From Isoetes taiwanensis (Eukaryota > Streptophyta > Lycopodiopsida > Isoetales > Isoetaceae): DNA of 64,000 bases. Location: positions 33,155,166 through 33,219,165 of the forward strand of contig JAJEKV010000003.1 in assembly GCA_021234155.1 (NCBI GenBank), in the 5' to 3' direction. Shown here one piece after another: positions 27,330 through 40,736 of this stretch; within the stretch, counting starts at the first letter, position 1, and each line of letters opens with the position of its first letter. Both the position numbers and the translations under genes were made by a program. The notes below the pieces were generated by a model. The model was not told where the DNA came from, ran no database searches, and worked only from the letters and a program-made list of their open reading frames with translations.

Positions 27330-28540
27330 GGTATGCTTAAAAGTATGGTGGCATGCATAGTTAGTAGGATGTTTATGCCAGTTAAAGATTGTTGATCAAT
27401 GTCGCCTATACTCCTAGCAAGGTTGAGATGCACTCCTGAAGCATCTAGAAATTGTCTTAGAATACTGAATAAAGAAAATTGACAACATCATCATCAAGGA
27501 AGAAAAAGCTGTCATCTGCATATTGAAGAATACTAGGACAAGTCAAAGAATTTGAAAGTTGAAGGCCTCTAATTTTTTGAGAGATCTGATAGATAATGAT
27601 TGCTCTAGTAAGCATTTCAACAACTACAAGGAAAAGGTATGGAGCAAGAGGGCACCTTACCTCACACCTTGAGAAAGAGGAAAAAACCCAGAAGGACACC
27701 CATTAACAAGGAATGCACGTAAGACCTTGAATTCAAACCTTTAATAAGCAAATTTAACTTTGAGTGAAAGCCCATTTTAGTCATAGCTAGATCAAGGATA
27801 TCTCACCTCAGAGTGTTAAAAGCTCGTTTGAAGTCTAGTTTAAGAAGAATACATTTTTTACTGAAAACTTTATTCCAATGCAGATCTTCCATAGCCACAA
27901 TGTAATTATCCAAGATAAATCTTTTCGGAAGAAAGGCAGATTGATTGTGACATATAATTCCGTGCAGAAAAGATTTAATATTGAATGCAATGATTCTTGC
28001 ACATAGCTTGTAAGTTATATTAGTCAAGTAAATATGCCTCCAATCTGAAAAAAAATGTGGATGATCAATTTTAGGCAGCTGAGATATAAATCCACTAGAG
28101 ATTGAAGGACGAAGGTGATTGGCATTCCAATATCCATGATTAAGATCATTGAAATCTTTTTTCCATAGGCCCCCAAAATGCAAGTAACATTATGGAGGGA
28201 AACCATTTGAACCAAGGTGATTTGCCAGAGCGAAACCTTTTAAGGACTATAAGAATTTCTTGCTTAGTAGGCAGAGACGCAACAATGTCATCTATAAGAT
28301 CAGTAGGATTAGGAAGAATATCATCAAGCAATCTCCTAAATTTTTCTGCATCTGCAGTAGCCCCTTGGGAAAAGGCAGATCTATAGATAGATCATTCATT
28401 TATCATAAACAATTTTGAGTGATATCATCATTATTAGAGATGAGAGAACCATTGTCATCTTTTAGCTCAGTAATAGTGTTTCTTAGGAGCTTGCTTTTAA
28501 CCTTGAAGGAGAAATTTGAACCTTGAAGAAGGTATTAGAT
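27330..28540 (-). pseudogene. L1-type LINE RT fragment (minus)
   Basis: Reading leftward: 'LKDDNGSLIS' (about 28470), an 'E...LKRFRSGKSP' block (about 28250), 'GFISQLPKIDHPHFFSDWRHIYLTN..YKLCARIIA' (about 28095-27985), 'ICHNQSAFLPKRFILDN' (about 27960-27910), 'LLKLDFKRAFNTL' (about 27845-27805), 'CPLAPYLFL' (about 27655-27630) and 'QYADDSFFF' (about 27530-27505). This is the order and wording of plant L1 RT, clearly distinct from the LINE 1/2/B families. Frameshifts and stops make it non-functional. Confidence 0.85.
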
Positions 28541-28695
28541 CTTGCATTTTATAGCTGCCATTATTTTATAGTTTTAAAAATGTTTCTACAGCAACAGGGG
28601 CAAGGCGGCAACGGGGGCGGCAAGGCCAACAGGATAAGCTTATCACATTTCGTATAATCCATTCCATATGTTTCCATATGTTTCTCTGCGATGCA

Positions 28696-30303
28696 TGTGA
28701 CATCCCCTACTCATATACGGTGCACTCACCGTATACAAACAGGAGTTCATCCCCCATACCAGCTCCATGCTAATATAGGGCCCTCCACGTATCACTGCAA
28801 CCTTGAAGAGTTCCTGTGGGAAGAATGAAGGGGTCATTTACCCTGTCTCCCTCAGGCCTACCTAGCTGCGGAAGCGTAAACATACATGTCAGTAGTACAT
28901 ACATCAACATCATATGACCATCACGAAGGATGGTCCTCCACATATCTGCATAGTCAAAGATCAAAGACATCACATATGGAAATTCTACCCAAGGCTCGGA
29001 CTCAAAGGGATGGTGGCGGCTTAGGTCTCCAGAGTTCATTGCGCATGCGGGGGGTGGCAATGGATTTGGGCGCATAAGAACATGGCATTGGGTTGTCCAC
29101 TCCATCCGCCCCTCCCGTGCACACTTTGCGAGTAGGTGAAAAGTGTTGGGACCTTGGCCAGCCCGCCCGAATGCATAGCCAAAGGGCTACTCCCGGATTT
29201 CATCTCCCGGGTTCCGATGGGAAGCGGTAGGGGATCACTCCCTCCGAGAGATCTACATGCCGACTCAAGGTGACTAGAGGGGCCATGCCCGTATTCGACC
29301 GAACCCACCGGAAAGTCATGAACACCACTTCACGGGTGTCGGGCCCATGCCCTACCCACACTTTCGGTGGTAAGCCATTAGACCTAGTCACAATGATCCC
29401 GGTAGGCCTTACACACTAGAGGGATGGTTCAAGAGTCAGGACACCGAATCTCCTTCTTAGTCGGTCGGCCCTTCACCCACAACCATGTGGGGTTCTTGTA
29501 CACATGCCAATCTATGGTGTGCTAGAGAGGCTAATCTAGGAGCATCTACTACCAAGCTTGAAGTCTCTACCCCCTTCCCAATAAAAGGAGTTCACAGAGA
29601 TACATCATCCATATACATCACGGAAAGAACTAAAAGAACTAGATCTAATCTATATCATAGAGTTAGGTTCTTTAGTTAGAGTCCAATATCTAGAGATCTA
29701 GATAGCTGCTAAAGGCGATTTAATAGGCTAAACCTACTCGATGCAATGGCTGGAAAAGGTTTAGACTATTAAATTGACTACATACCCCGATCCATGAGTT
29801 GCTCCTCCCGACTTGGGTTCGACCATCCTAACAACCGCTTTCGAATCAAGGGAAACTAATGGTGCCATTCTCTCGCATTGGTTCTGGGAGGTTTGACTCT
29901 GAGAAGCCAAAGCAGAGCTCTAAAACCCTAGGAACGAAAATGGGCAAGTTAGGGTTCTCCTACTTAAATAGGCAAGGGTTGGGGCTTAGGGTTTCCAATT
30001 ATCCCTTTAGGCATGTGGGATAATTGGAAATGGGCCCACTTGCCTTTAATGGCCTTCGTGGCCAAATGTGCCTACATGGAAATGTGTGCACCTAAATGTG
30101 CCCACATGGAAATGTGTGCACCTTAATAAATGTGCATGTGCACATTAATAAGAAATGCACATACCTAGCAAGTTGCCCCCAGGGCTACTCACTCACACAC
30201 AGCTTCTGGGCGGGCGTTACCGTCGGTTGGAGTGGCGTGTACGCGTGATGAGACAAAGATGCGTGATACGGGGCCGTGTATCTTTTGTCTTTGAACGCCA
30301 TCA
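28696..30303 (-). repeat. 3' LTR of the outer element
   Basis: Begins (plus strand) TGTGACATCCCC and ends GAACGCCATCA. It matches 38418-38865 plus 49494-50668 along its length apart from small indels and clusters. The block at 29072-29124 is shared with LTR A (4792-4842, opposite strand). Confidence 0.88.
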
Positions 30304-30317
30304 TTCTCCCCACCTTT
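30304..30317 (-). promoter_or_regulatory. Polypurine tract of the outer element
   Basis: On the minus strand AAAGGTGGGGAGAA abuts the LTR start. It is nearly the same as the tract of element A. Confidence 0.75.
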
Positions 30318-30580
30318 GAAATGATGTTGTCCGCATGACATCGTGGGTCTCCCCACCTTGGAATCTTCCTAACCTGCAATCAACCTCATGCATACGATAT
30401 ACTACTATTATACTTATAATATTTTTAAATTATTATTACGCCATTACATTATCAAATAACTTGTCATTTCAGAACTTCTATTAAAAAGCAGGTACTTTAT
30501 TAGTCTCCGTTATCATAACATTTAGTTTATCACAATTTAACACTTTGATATACATTTATTATTTAAGGTACTCTTCATTC

Positions 30581-30900
30581 CTTGCAACACATTCCAACAA
30601 AATTTGTGTTGCAAGTCTTACGACCTTAAAATCCCTGCATTAATTTTACAATATCTATAATTACATACTTATTATCTTAATTATTAGAATTGCTCTAAGG
30701 TAATGTTTAAGACATTCTTATTATTTCATTATCCAATTAACTTATCACTTCATAACTTAATCCACACGCCAAGGTAATTATTAACCTTACTTAATACAAC
30801 ATTTAAGTTTATCAAAGTTTATCAATTTCATACAAAAATTTACACTTCTAAGGTAGTCTTCATCCCTTGCAACACATTATAACAAAATTTGTGTTGCAAG
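30581..30900. repeat. Duplicated 11-bp hairpin in an imperfect direct repeat
   Basis: CTTGCAACACA/TGTGTTGCAAG pairs at 30581-30591 with 30605-30615 and again at 30866-30876 with 30890-30900. Each hairpin lies at the end of a roughly 180-bp imperfect direct repeat (about 30443-30620 and 30720-30905). Confidence 0.85.
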
Positions 30901-33900
30901 TCTTGTCTTCGACCTCCTTGCCCTCCTGGGCGCTCTTGGCTGCGGTAGAGCCTACGTTATTATTATTTTAATTATTAATAAAATTTTGGTTATATGGTGA
31001 CCACCCCACTATCTCATTGGATGCATGGCTGTCTCCTAGGAAGAGGGTGAATCTTCCATTATGGCCTTGGAGGCGGCCTATATGCCTATATGCCGCTCAT
31101 GCCTACACCCTAGTTGCCCAACGTGGAGGATAGGTCCTTCCCGTATATGGGCGTGAAGGCCAGATTCCTCCTATCAAAGCATATATGGGACTAGAGGTGC
31201 TTTTCCTATCAATGCATTCCTGAATGACCTCCTTTCTCTCGAGAATGTGCCTTCGCGGAAGCGTAGTAGACTTTCTAATCTACCTTCCACTCATCCAAGC
31301 GGAACGCGGGCCATGCCTACATTGACATTACACCACGCCCTAGAGATCACCGTAGTAATCTCATCATCGGTAACAACGCATGCAACCCATACCAAGCACA
31401 TGTTGCATGCGTAGATTAATCTTAACTATACATGAAACTGATCTAAACACAAATCGACATGCCTGAGCCGATTTTTGCTGGCTCCTTTAACGCATGTGAT
31501 TAACATAATTACCCTAAGGTAATGTTTAAGAATTAACATTATCATAGTATCGGATACATTACTTCCGATAGTACAATTATATTTATCTAAGCTTTGCAAT
31601 ATTTTTTGACTTTTAGATCGCGATTATTTAAACAATCACCCTGATTTAGACCTATTGTATCATAGACAAGGTTTTAATTATCATACACAAGAATTAGATG
31701 TGCTTGTTATTCTCTTCCTTGGGTCCTGCATTATCCTTGGAAGTATATCCCTAAGATGCACTTAAGTATATCTGAATTCTATTTCCTATTTATATTTATA
31801 AGGACCCGAGGTCATATAGCTATGCTTTGAAGGAATTGCATCCTTGCGAAGGATTAATTAACATGCTACCTCACATTATCGTTGTTATTTAACTTATTTC
31901 CCTCTGATACATATACGTACAACAATTTCTATGCAGTTATTAGGATCTATATTTAACTTATCTATAAGACACATTAAAGCTTATAATGCATGCGTACACC
32001 TTACCTAAGGTTAGGCCGCATCCACCCATTGAGCCGGCGTCGAGTAATTTTGGAGATGACTTGGTCGTTGCATCGCTCCCATAGTTTTACTCCACTTCAT
32101 TACGTCAGTCTCGCACGTTGAAGGCCTCCTAAGCGCTAAGGTATCTATCTATTTTACGCTCTATTCGCTTCGGTTGCCAGAGTGAACTCTATTCTACGTG
32201 GGCTAATTCGATGCAAGTACGTTCAATCATAAGATTGAGCCCTCCCACTTTCTTGAAAAGAAAATGGTCCTGCACCCCTTCAATGGCGTTGTACACCGCC
32301 GTCATTTTATTCTCTCCCTTCGTGAGGTTATAATTCCTTACTTAGCGCATTAATTTACTAGCCTTGGCTGACATATATAACCATCTAAGATGGATATACA
32401 TATTATGTTATCATTTATTTCAATATAGTTATGGGTTACCTACTTAGTTAGAATGATTCTAAACCACAAGATTTTGTCATTGTCATCATGACAATTCCTT
32501 TTGTCCCTGAAGACTATTTGATTACTATAATTCTTATTTTAGATGTACCTTGCATGTATTATTCTTTTATGTTCTAGAAATTCCCCCTTTCTTAGTATTT
32601 AAACTCTTGGAATATTCCTACCAATCGAATTGATGCCATCGTAACAAGTTGGCGGACTTGTTAGATTACTTCTTTTTCTTTTTGGTTGGATTATTCTTTG
32701 AGGTACTAGATTTATACATGGTCAACAATTATCCTAGTAATGATTCCTTCTTAGCGAGGAGATCAATCTCACCAAGTGGTTTCAATATATTGGATGTCTG
32801 TTAACAATCGTGTATAATTATAGTTACTCCTATGCATTTCCTTCCCAATCCTTGATGCTTAGCTCAATATTGGGGCCGATCCTTTTTCGGTGAGAATATC
32901 CGGAAATGCCTTCTAATCCCCAATATGGATGTTACCATACATTTAAACCTACTAGGCCCCATGGCCTTAGATCCTTGAGCTTGCTAAAAGCTCATCCACT
33001 GTTGCTTTGCTTGAAGTAGCAAGGTAACGTTCTTCCGATTAAGCGATACTTGGTCTCCTTGGCCGGTGGCTCCTCTTTGATGTAGAGGTTGACTTTGTTC
33101 ATTAGAAGCCTCTCATTCTTTGGTGGCTTTGATGGCGAAGTTGATCACTTGAAATCTTCCATGCCGCTTTTCAAAAGCACAGAAGGTGGCGGCGATTGAA
33201 AAAAGATCTTTCATCCTGAACTCTTTGTCTTGGCGGCTAAAGGGCGACTCAGTATATTGTTTCTTCGACTCCATCGACTCCATCACGCCGAAACCCATAG
33301 TCGTTATCGTCGGTTGTCCTCAAGAGTGTTGAGGGATGTTGATTGCTTCACCCACGCAAATTGCCCCGACATCTCTTCCTTTGATCTCATTCCCATTTAA
33401 TGGGAGGGAAGGAATAACAGGGGAACTATACATGCAAAACATATAGCTTACATAATTACAATTACTACTAGAGCTATTAGGTCCCCTTGTGCCTCCCCTT
33501 GAGTTGCACACCTACTCCTCATGGCGATATCATCCTGTGTTCCTCCCCCAATGGTGTTGACGATCTATATTCTCCTATTTGTATGTTGGCTCGTACTCGG
33601 GGTAACTTGTTGATATACTTGGGCCCTCAGGCGTTTGTCGGCACAACACGCTTTGCCTCACATTCTAACTAAAGGTGTGCTTTGGTCGTTGATGCCTAGA
33701 CATTTTGATCTGCTTCCTGATCCCGTTTCGGGTGGTAATTGTTCCTCCTTCATGATACTTGAAGCTATTTGAAGGCGTCTCTTGAGGCCGTCTTGGCGAT
33801 TCCTTTGGCTATACTCCTCTGGAGTTGTTCTCTTCTACTTGAGTTGTTCTTTGAATCGTCCATCCTTGGGTTCACCAAGTTGCATGCAAGTCCACGTGCA

Positions 33901-36900
33901 AGTCATCGGCTTCGCCTCACCTACGCCTAGTTGCTTCTCCATCGAGTTTCCAAACTTCCTTGTTTAATCCCCTCGATCACATGGCTTGGATGTTGTCACG
34001 TTCCGCGGCTATCTTTGTCTTCTTGTCTTGAGGTACCTTCCGGTGGCTTTGATTGTGCTCGTCGGTTTTGATCCTCCCCGCTTGCCTCTAGGGAGCTCGT
34101 GGAAGAAGTCGGTTGCTAGCACTTCTCCGACTTTCGGTTCACGACCTTTGTCCCTCTACGCATGTCGGCCTCTGCGGCAAGTAAAGCTTCATGGCTCTTC
34201 TCCTGTTGGCGATATTGTCGGGATGATGGATCCTTATATACATGCGACTTGACCCTTGAGTTGAAGAAGTACACGCCTTAGATATACTCTTGTCGTTGAA
34301 TAGCACGGCTATTATCTTGAACTCTCTTTTTGCGGAAGGTGCTTCAGTTACTATCCTTGTCATTAAGGTGTCGAATGCTTCTACCTTGGGCATTTGATGT
34401 GCCCATATGTCGGAGATGTGATCGGCTTCTTCTCTTCTAATTCTTTGGTAGGGAGTACTGTGAAGCCATCACCTAGTTGTTGAAGGCATATCTCCTCGTC
34501 AGCGGTGCCTTTCGTAGTGCATCTCCATCTAATCCACGTGTCATAGCGCATTCCCTATATTACCACAAGGTAGAATTATGGTCGAAATTAGAGATGTTGT
34601 CTTCTTAGTTGGCTCGTTGATGTCGATGCGTTCCTCCTTCTATTGTTGAGGCCACTTTCGTGTCATAAGTTCGTCAAGTGTTGCTGCTGCCACAAGATGT
34701 AGTGTTGCGTCGGCGATGTCCTCAGTGCGTGGCATGATCTTGACATGACCCGGTGTTGTCCCTTATTCGACATTGGGTGAATGACTGTCTTTTTACTTGA
34801 GCACTTCCGAAGTGTTTGAGTCGAAGGTTTGCTTGGCCTCCAGTCCGTTTCTCCCTTGTACTTGCTCTTCCATTTTGATCTTGGGCTATAGTTGTGCTTC
34901 CTTGCTTCCCTCTTTTGGTAGTCGGCGGAAGGAGCTTCGATCTAAGCGCTAAATCCAGAAAACATGACTTTAAACTCATGTTTCTCCACTATATCCGTGA
35001 GCACCCGAGATATACAATAGACATATACGCATTTACATTGGGATTTTTAATTCATCCACTTTTCAAAACAACTACTGAAGATCTACTTAATTGTTTATAC
35101 TCCTTTAGGGTTTCCCCTCCTCCTATTGGCGTTTGACCCTTTGGTTTTGTTTGCATCTTCTTTGTTTTGGTTGACTCGTGATTCCTTTGAGATGTTGCGC
35201 TACTATTGTTGAGCTTCATGTCTGATCCGGCTTCTCGCCACGCGAAGAGTGTTCGCCGATGTGATCCCTTGAGAAAGATGCTCCTCCTTAATGTGTATAT
35301 TCGTCGAGGAATGCGGGACCGCTCAACGCGTCCCTACATCACGGTGTTTCGTTGCGGGGTTGCCGATGTGCTTGGTCGCTGATTGATGGAGTAAGATCAC
35401 CTAGCTGCTGCGGTTGGGCATTCTTGAATATCTTGAAGCTCTAGGATCGTGGTCGATGGCGGGCATTGGCATTCCTTCGCAGTTGAATTTAAAAGTCGAC
35501 TCATTTGCTTGGGCTTTGCTTCATTCAGGGGTGCCTCTCCCGTACTGGAAGTGTGGTCATCTCTATTGCCCCTACCATGGCTCCTGCTGGTACGCCTTTG
35601 CATGATTCAGATTCTGCTGGCTAGGTCGCCTCCTCGGCCTTTGGGTCCTATCCATTCGAAGTCTCGCCTCCTTTGTTGACGATAAAAAACCGATCTTCCT
35701 TTGGTTTCTAGGTGTTCCCGGGTCCGAATTTGTTTTGGCGGAATATTCTCCTCCTTGATCTTGCCCCTAATGCGATATAGACCTTCAAGTCGGAGATGTT
35801 CCCCGATATCGTCTCCTCCCCTCATGGTCTCCTACTTTTGGAACCGATGAAAGTTCTCCCCGCCGTGCAAGGTAGCTAGAAGCTTGTCCCGATTAGCCTT
35901 AGGTGCTTGTGGTTGCCTAGCTTGGTCGCTCCTTTTGTTGGCGTTGCGACATTAAGCTTGAGCTGCTGGGTCAAGGTGGTCGGTGGTGGTCTTCTCTCGG
36001 TTCCTATATGCTCTCCCGGTCGCCATGACTTCTCTCCTCGAATTAAGATTATGCCCTCTGGCCCCTAGCTTCGTGATGCTAACGCCGCGGCATCGATGTC
36101 TAATGTTCTTGCTGCACTGTATTTTGCTGCCTTGCATTCTTCCATTTGAAACTTCGTGGGCGCCGAGTTGGTGAAGGCGTCGAGATCCTCTTCTGATTTG
36201 AGCTCGTGGGCGTGGTAGCCGGAGGTTGACATCTAGAAAATTCTTGATGCCGCGGGTTACCAATTATTCTTCCCATTTGATGAAGATTGATGATAGGCCT
36301 GGTGGTGTCCCGCTCTACTCGTTTGTCGGGTTGAGGTGTTTGTCATTGTGCTTCCCTCTCTTAGGTGCGCCTTTCCGGTCTCCTCTCCTTATGCTGTCCG
36401 TACATCGGTGGGACCTTGATGTCTTCAAGAAGTTAGCCTCTAGCTCTTACGTGGCTCGCGCCTCTGTACTTGAAAAAGCAACTTCGTATATCCTAGAGTC
36501 TAAGGGTCTACTTGAAGGGCTCTCCTACAATATTTTGGGCTCTATATGCAAACAAGATGGCATTCTGAAGACATATCTATAATCTCCAAGTCTATGGACA
36601 TTAGGACGTGTGGTATGGCATGACATGAGGGTTGTTTTGCAAGACCTCCATGATGTTTGAGGCATACTCTAGGGTCCCAGCAAAAAGTTGGTTTAGGGAG
36701 TCCAATCTCTACACATGAGGTGACTTGGGCAGCTCTAGACTCTAGCTCCTTTCTAGGTATCCCGGCAATAGGGAGTGTCAATGTGGCGCTATATAAGTCA
36801 AACTCTATTAGAAGGACACGAGAATTAGGTTAAAGGTTTATGCATTTGGCATGACCCGAGGTGATGTACCAACAGTTGGACTTGGGTTGGTATGCTGAGG

Positions 36901-37230
36901 TCTAGATGACTATAACAAAGGGGTGTTCTTGGGCACTTCTATCTAGGAGTAAGGCATCAGCTTCGAGCTGAGAGCAATACTTGCGAGAGCTACTAATGGG
37001 GTATGCTTCTATTTACAAACAAACCCACAGTTTGGAAAAACAATTCAAGGGGTTTATAGCAATTTTGGTCATTTTGAGCTGGGGTTTGACATTTCTAGCC
37101 TAATTTGAGGTCATAAATGGATTCTAGGCTATCTAATGGTCCTATTGCAACAATTTTCAGGCGATTTGGAGCTCTATAGCTCAAGTTATGGAAGTTCAAA
37201 GTTTGGAGGTCTCAGTTGCGCCACTGCTCC

Positions 37231-37491
37231 AAAAACTAAAGTTTAGTTCTTTGACCGGCGCGAGCTGTGAGACATTAACTGTAAATTGGGTTAAACTTGT
37301 CCAATTTGGGTGATCTAAAGGGTCTATTCATGCTAGTCTCCTCGAGGTTAGGCAGAATGGACCCTTACTTGGTCAATTTGGAGGTGTTTTGGTCTAGTTT
37401 GGACATGGTCTAGGTATGAAGGTCTCACGAGGTTAGCCTCGTTCAAAAACTAAACTTTAGTTTCTTGACAAGGCGCGAGCTGTGAGACATC
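37231..37491. repeat. Spaced direct repeat with a palindromic centre
   Basis: CAAAAACTAAA.TTTAGTT followed by GGCGCGAGCTGTGAGACAT occurs at about 37229-37275 and 37444-37491. The AAACTAAA..TTTAGTTT centre is self-complementary. Confidence 0.7.
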
Positions 37492-37632
37492 ACACTTTTT
37501 GGTCTGAGAATATCCTATTTTACTAAAATAACAACCACTACTTGCTAACTCGTCCTAATTAAGCAAGATTTGACACATAAACTACTCAAAATTATCATGT
37601 ATTAACAAAATTATTGATTATTTACAATATAT

Positions 37633-37875
37633 CTACTGGGGATCTCCCTTAATTAAATTAGCTAATTGCATGTCCTTCCTCATGAGGGTTACTCGCTTCG
37701 CATGAACAGTGCAGGCTGTTGAGTCTTCTTGAGCCTTGGCCTCCTGCTCTCGTTCTGCCCTCTCCTCTTCTTGTTTCCTTCGGCCTCCTTGGCCTCTGGC
37801 TGTTTCGCCTTGTCGAGAAAGTCGAGCGGTCTGTTTGGTGCGCATCATGTCGATCGGAGTCCTGGTGTCTATCAA
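37633..37875 (-). CDS. Gag-like N-terminus of the outer element with an H3-tail-like start
   Basis: An 80-codon minus-strand ORF beginning 540 nt after the 5' LTR, the usual place of gag. After Met10/Met11 it reads RTKQTARLS (37842-37816), identical at RTKQTAR to residues 2-8 of histone H3. Then comes a Gly/Arg/Gln stretch and a Glu/Arg-rich coiled-coil-like run ('EEERAEREQEAKAQE'). It has no histone fold, so it is not an H3 gene. The frame stops at 37633 and no continuation was recognised. Calling it Gag rests on position and composition only. Confidence 0.45.
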   Translation of the reverse strand: MIDTRTPIDMMRTKQTARLSRQGETARGQGGRRKQEEERAEREQEAKAQEDSTACTVHAKRVTLMRKDMQLANLIKGDPQ

Positions 37876-38400
37876 GGTCTTGGTTCTAAGTCTAAGGCTT
37901 AGCGTTATCTAACATTATTAAAGCTTAAATCTAATTAAGAATTATAACTCGAACACAAACGATGCTCGCCCTCAGTGGTTGCAACGGGGGTTTCTTGAGG
38001 GTTCAATCCACGTGGGTGGGAGGTTCAATTCCCGCTACCGCAGGAATCCTTTTAAGATGAGGTTCAAATAGATTGAAAAACTAGACTAATCTAGCTAATT
38101 CCTAGGCTAAAATTCGAATGACCAAGTTACTTTTTTAAATTTTATGGCTTTTCAAGTTGTTTTGGATTAATGTCTCACGAAATTTAGTTCTTCGACGGTA
38201 GCGGTGGAGACCACCTTACTCGGCAAATTTTTTTTGGCTCAATCCTTTTAGTCTTATTAAGTTCCAATTAAACCAATTGTTACTAGCTTAGCATAAACTA
38301 CAAAAATGAGAAAAAATTTCCCACTTCAGAGGTTTGAGGATCCTATCAAGTTAGTACTATTGGGAGCATGGCCGTTGCTTTGCTCTTGGTCTCCAAGAAC

Positions 38401-38413
38401 ATTGCTCATACCA
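38401..38413 (-). promoter_or_regulatory. tRNA-iMet-like primer binding site of the outer element
   Basis: On the minus strand, four bases after the LTR, TGGTATGAGCAAT resembles the common plant primer site TGGTATCAGAGC with two bases missing. With the polypurine tract at 30304 it sets the orientation. Confidence 0.65.
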
Positions 38414-38865
38414 CCTTTGTGGCGTCCCCTACTCATATCACGGTGCACTCACCAGGGATACAAACAGAGTTCATCCCCCATACCAGCTCCATGCTAATAT
38501 AGGGCCCTCCACGTATCACTTTGCAACCTTGAAGAGTTCGATGGGAAGAATGAAGAGGTCATTTACCCCTGTCTCCCTCAGGCCTACCTAGGCTGCGGAG
38601 CGTAAACATACATGTCGGTAGTACATACATCAACATCATATGACCATCACGGAAGGATGGTCCTCCACATATCTGCATAGACAAAGATCGGACACATCAC
38701 ACATATGGAATTCTACCCAAGGCTCGGACTCAAAGGGATGACCGGCGGCTTGGGTCTAGAGTTCATTCTTGGGAGGCATTTCATGGCAATGGATTTGGCT
38801 GGCATAAGAACATGGCATTGGGTTGTCCACTCCATCGCCCCTCACATTGCACACTGCAAGATGAG

Positions 38866-40736
38866 TGTTGACCCTAAACACGGCTAAAGGTCAACCACAA
38901 GGAACCAATTCAAGTTTCACTCAAATTGGGGTTAGAACCTCCGATCACTTGAGGTGATCAATCTATACAAGAAAATCCCAAAAACAAGTTCAAAAAAGTT
39001 TGAGTTCTAAACCTTTCCCATTTCCAAAAAATGGTACCTTTACCCAAAACCAATGTGGTGTCCGAGGTGCGGTCGATCTTTTTGGGTCGGAGTGCAATAG
39101 ACTTGGTCAAAAGTGGTAGTTAATCGACATGAAAAACCTCGACCAAGTCGGAGATTGAATCTATGAGTTATTAGAGCTCAAAGTGGAGTCAAATTTTGGT
39201 CAATAGAGGTCAAATGTAAGCAGTGGATGAGAATGAGATTTGGAGTTGCCAATCTTTTTTTAGAAATTCCAAAGTACATAGGTGGCAATGATGCTAGGGA
39301 TGAGGGGCAATCAATCAAATCTTCTTTTGGATGTGAAAAAGTATTTTTTGTGGATAGATTTGGCAAAATCAAGGTCAAAAGCTGTCCAAACCCTGAAACA
39401 ATTTTTTGAATTTGAGCTATACTTGGTATTTTTGAATGATTCCAACTCCTTTAGACTGCACAAGCTCTAAAGATAGATGGCAAGTGGTCCAAAGAGGTAG
39501 AAAAACACACTAGAATTTTACTTTGTAGGATATTTTGTAGCAAGAATTGTAAAATAATATATCGAGATGGATTTGACAACTTGGCAATCGATTTGAATTG
39601 ATATGGAGGTCAATATATCATGATAATGTAATATAAGGATGCTTCATAGCTTAACATATCGGGAAAATAATCTTCTCAAGTCAATAAAGTAATTTTGAAG
39701 ATAATGTCAACCATCTTGTAAATCCAAATGAGGAGAGCTCAAGAACTTCAAGGATCGTCTAGATCTTGCTCGGTAATGATCAATATAGGATCTGAATACC
39801 TCGGGCCTTCAAAATTTTCTACATCTTCGTTTCCCATGTATATAGATTTAGATTTTTAACGGTTTAAGATCTTAGGGCTTAAATTTAGGCTTGATTGAAT
39901 GCTTAGGGGCAGAATACATAAATAGGTAAAGTTTCAGTGCAAGGCTTCCATTAAAGTGATTCGAGCAATTTCCCAATTTTAGGGTTCTTCAACGTATTTT
40001 TTCCAGAATTTGCGATCACGATTGGCGTATTTTGGGAGTATAAACCAGGAATATCTTTGTATTTAACCATTTAAAATGTTAGGCCATGGTTTCAAAGGGT
40101 GCCTTATGAAATAATTAGATAGGTAGATCAATGGGAGAGATGGCAACCCTAATTTTTTGAGGAATATGCTAGGCTTAGATACTATGCATTGGGATATTCC
40201 ATGGGTAGCATGAATATTTAAGGCACAATGGTGGACAAGGCAAAGTGGTCATAAAATTCCAAGCTAGAAATGGGCTAGGGTATTCATGAAGGTGTGATAA
40301 GAGTGGGAAAGAGATATGAAATAAGGAGGCAAAAGAATTAGGCAATCAAGGTGTGATTTGGCAAAAATGAACAAGGAAAAATATAAGCACAAGGGGAATA
40401 TGACTAGGAAATGGGGTAAGAGTATGGGGGTAAAGATGACTAGGAGGTGGAATCTAATGCCATGGGATCTTCCAACCTTTTAACTTCCAATCTTCAAAAA
40501 AATTGTCTTCCAAACTTCATAACCCGGGAATCTTCTAGAGCATATTCTTGACTAAACACTTTGACCTTAAATAAAGTACCTCATATGAGTCTTGAGCCTT
40601 GAACACTTGTTGACTTGTAAAATGGACATCCTTTGACCTTCATATCAATGTTGACTACCAAGTCCTCGTTTGACTTAGCCTTCCTAACTTCAACAAATAA
40701 CCATTCAATTAGTATGTTTGCCCTTTGGGGGCAACA
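38866..40736 (-). repeat. 3' LTR of the nested element (1871 bp)
   Basis: Starts TGTTGACCCTAAACACG and ends TTTGGGGGCAACA (plus strand); TGTTG/CAACA form the terminal inverted repeat. It aligns end to end with 46993-49493 except for the insertion there. Confidence 0.92.

Larger units (their letters stand above)
30318..37632 (-). other. Interior of the outer element, coding content not recognised
   Basis: About 7.3 kb. Minus-strand ORFs (for example 36263-35952, 35603-35397 and 33298-33113) are rich in Arg/Lys/Glu and may be decayed gag-pol, but no RT, integrase or protease motif was readable. The part from 30400 to about 32700 is AT-rich and holds repeated hairpins. 32700-36500 is higher in GC with many short broken ORFs. 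Confidence 0.45.

Noticed and set aside
32700-36600. A cluster of host genes on the plus strand
   Set aside because: Many short plus ORFs exist, but the region lies inside the outer retrotransposon and none shows a recognisable domain.
37633-37875. A histone H3 gene
   Set aside because: Only the first residues of the tail match; no histone fold follows and the ORF sits in gag position of an LTR element.
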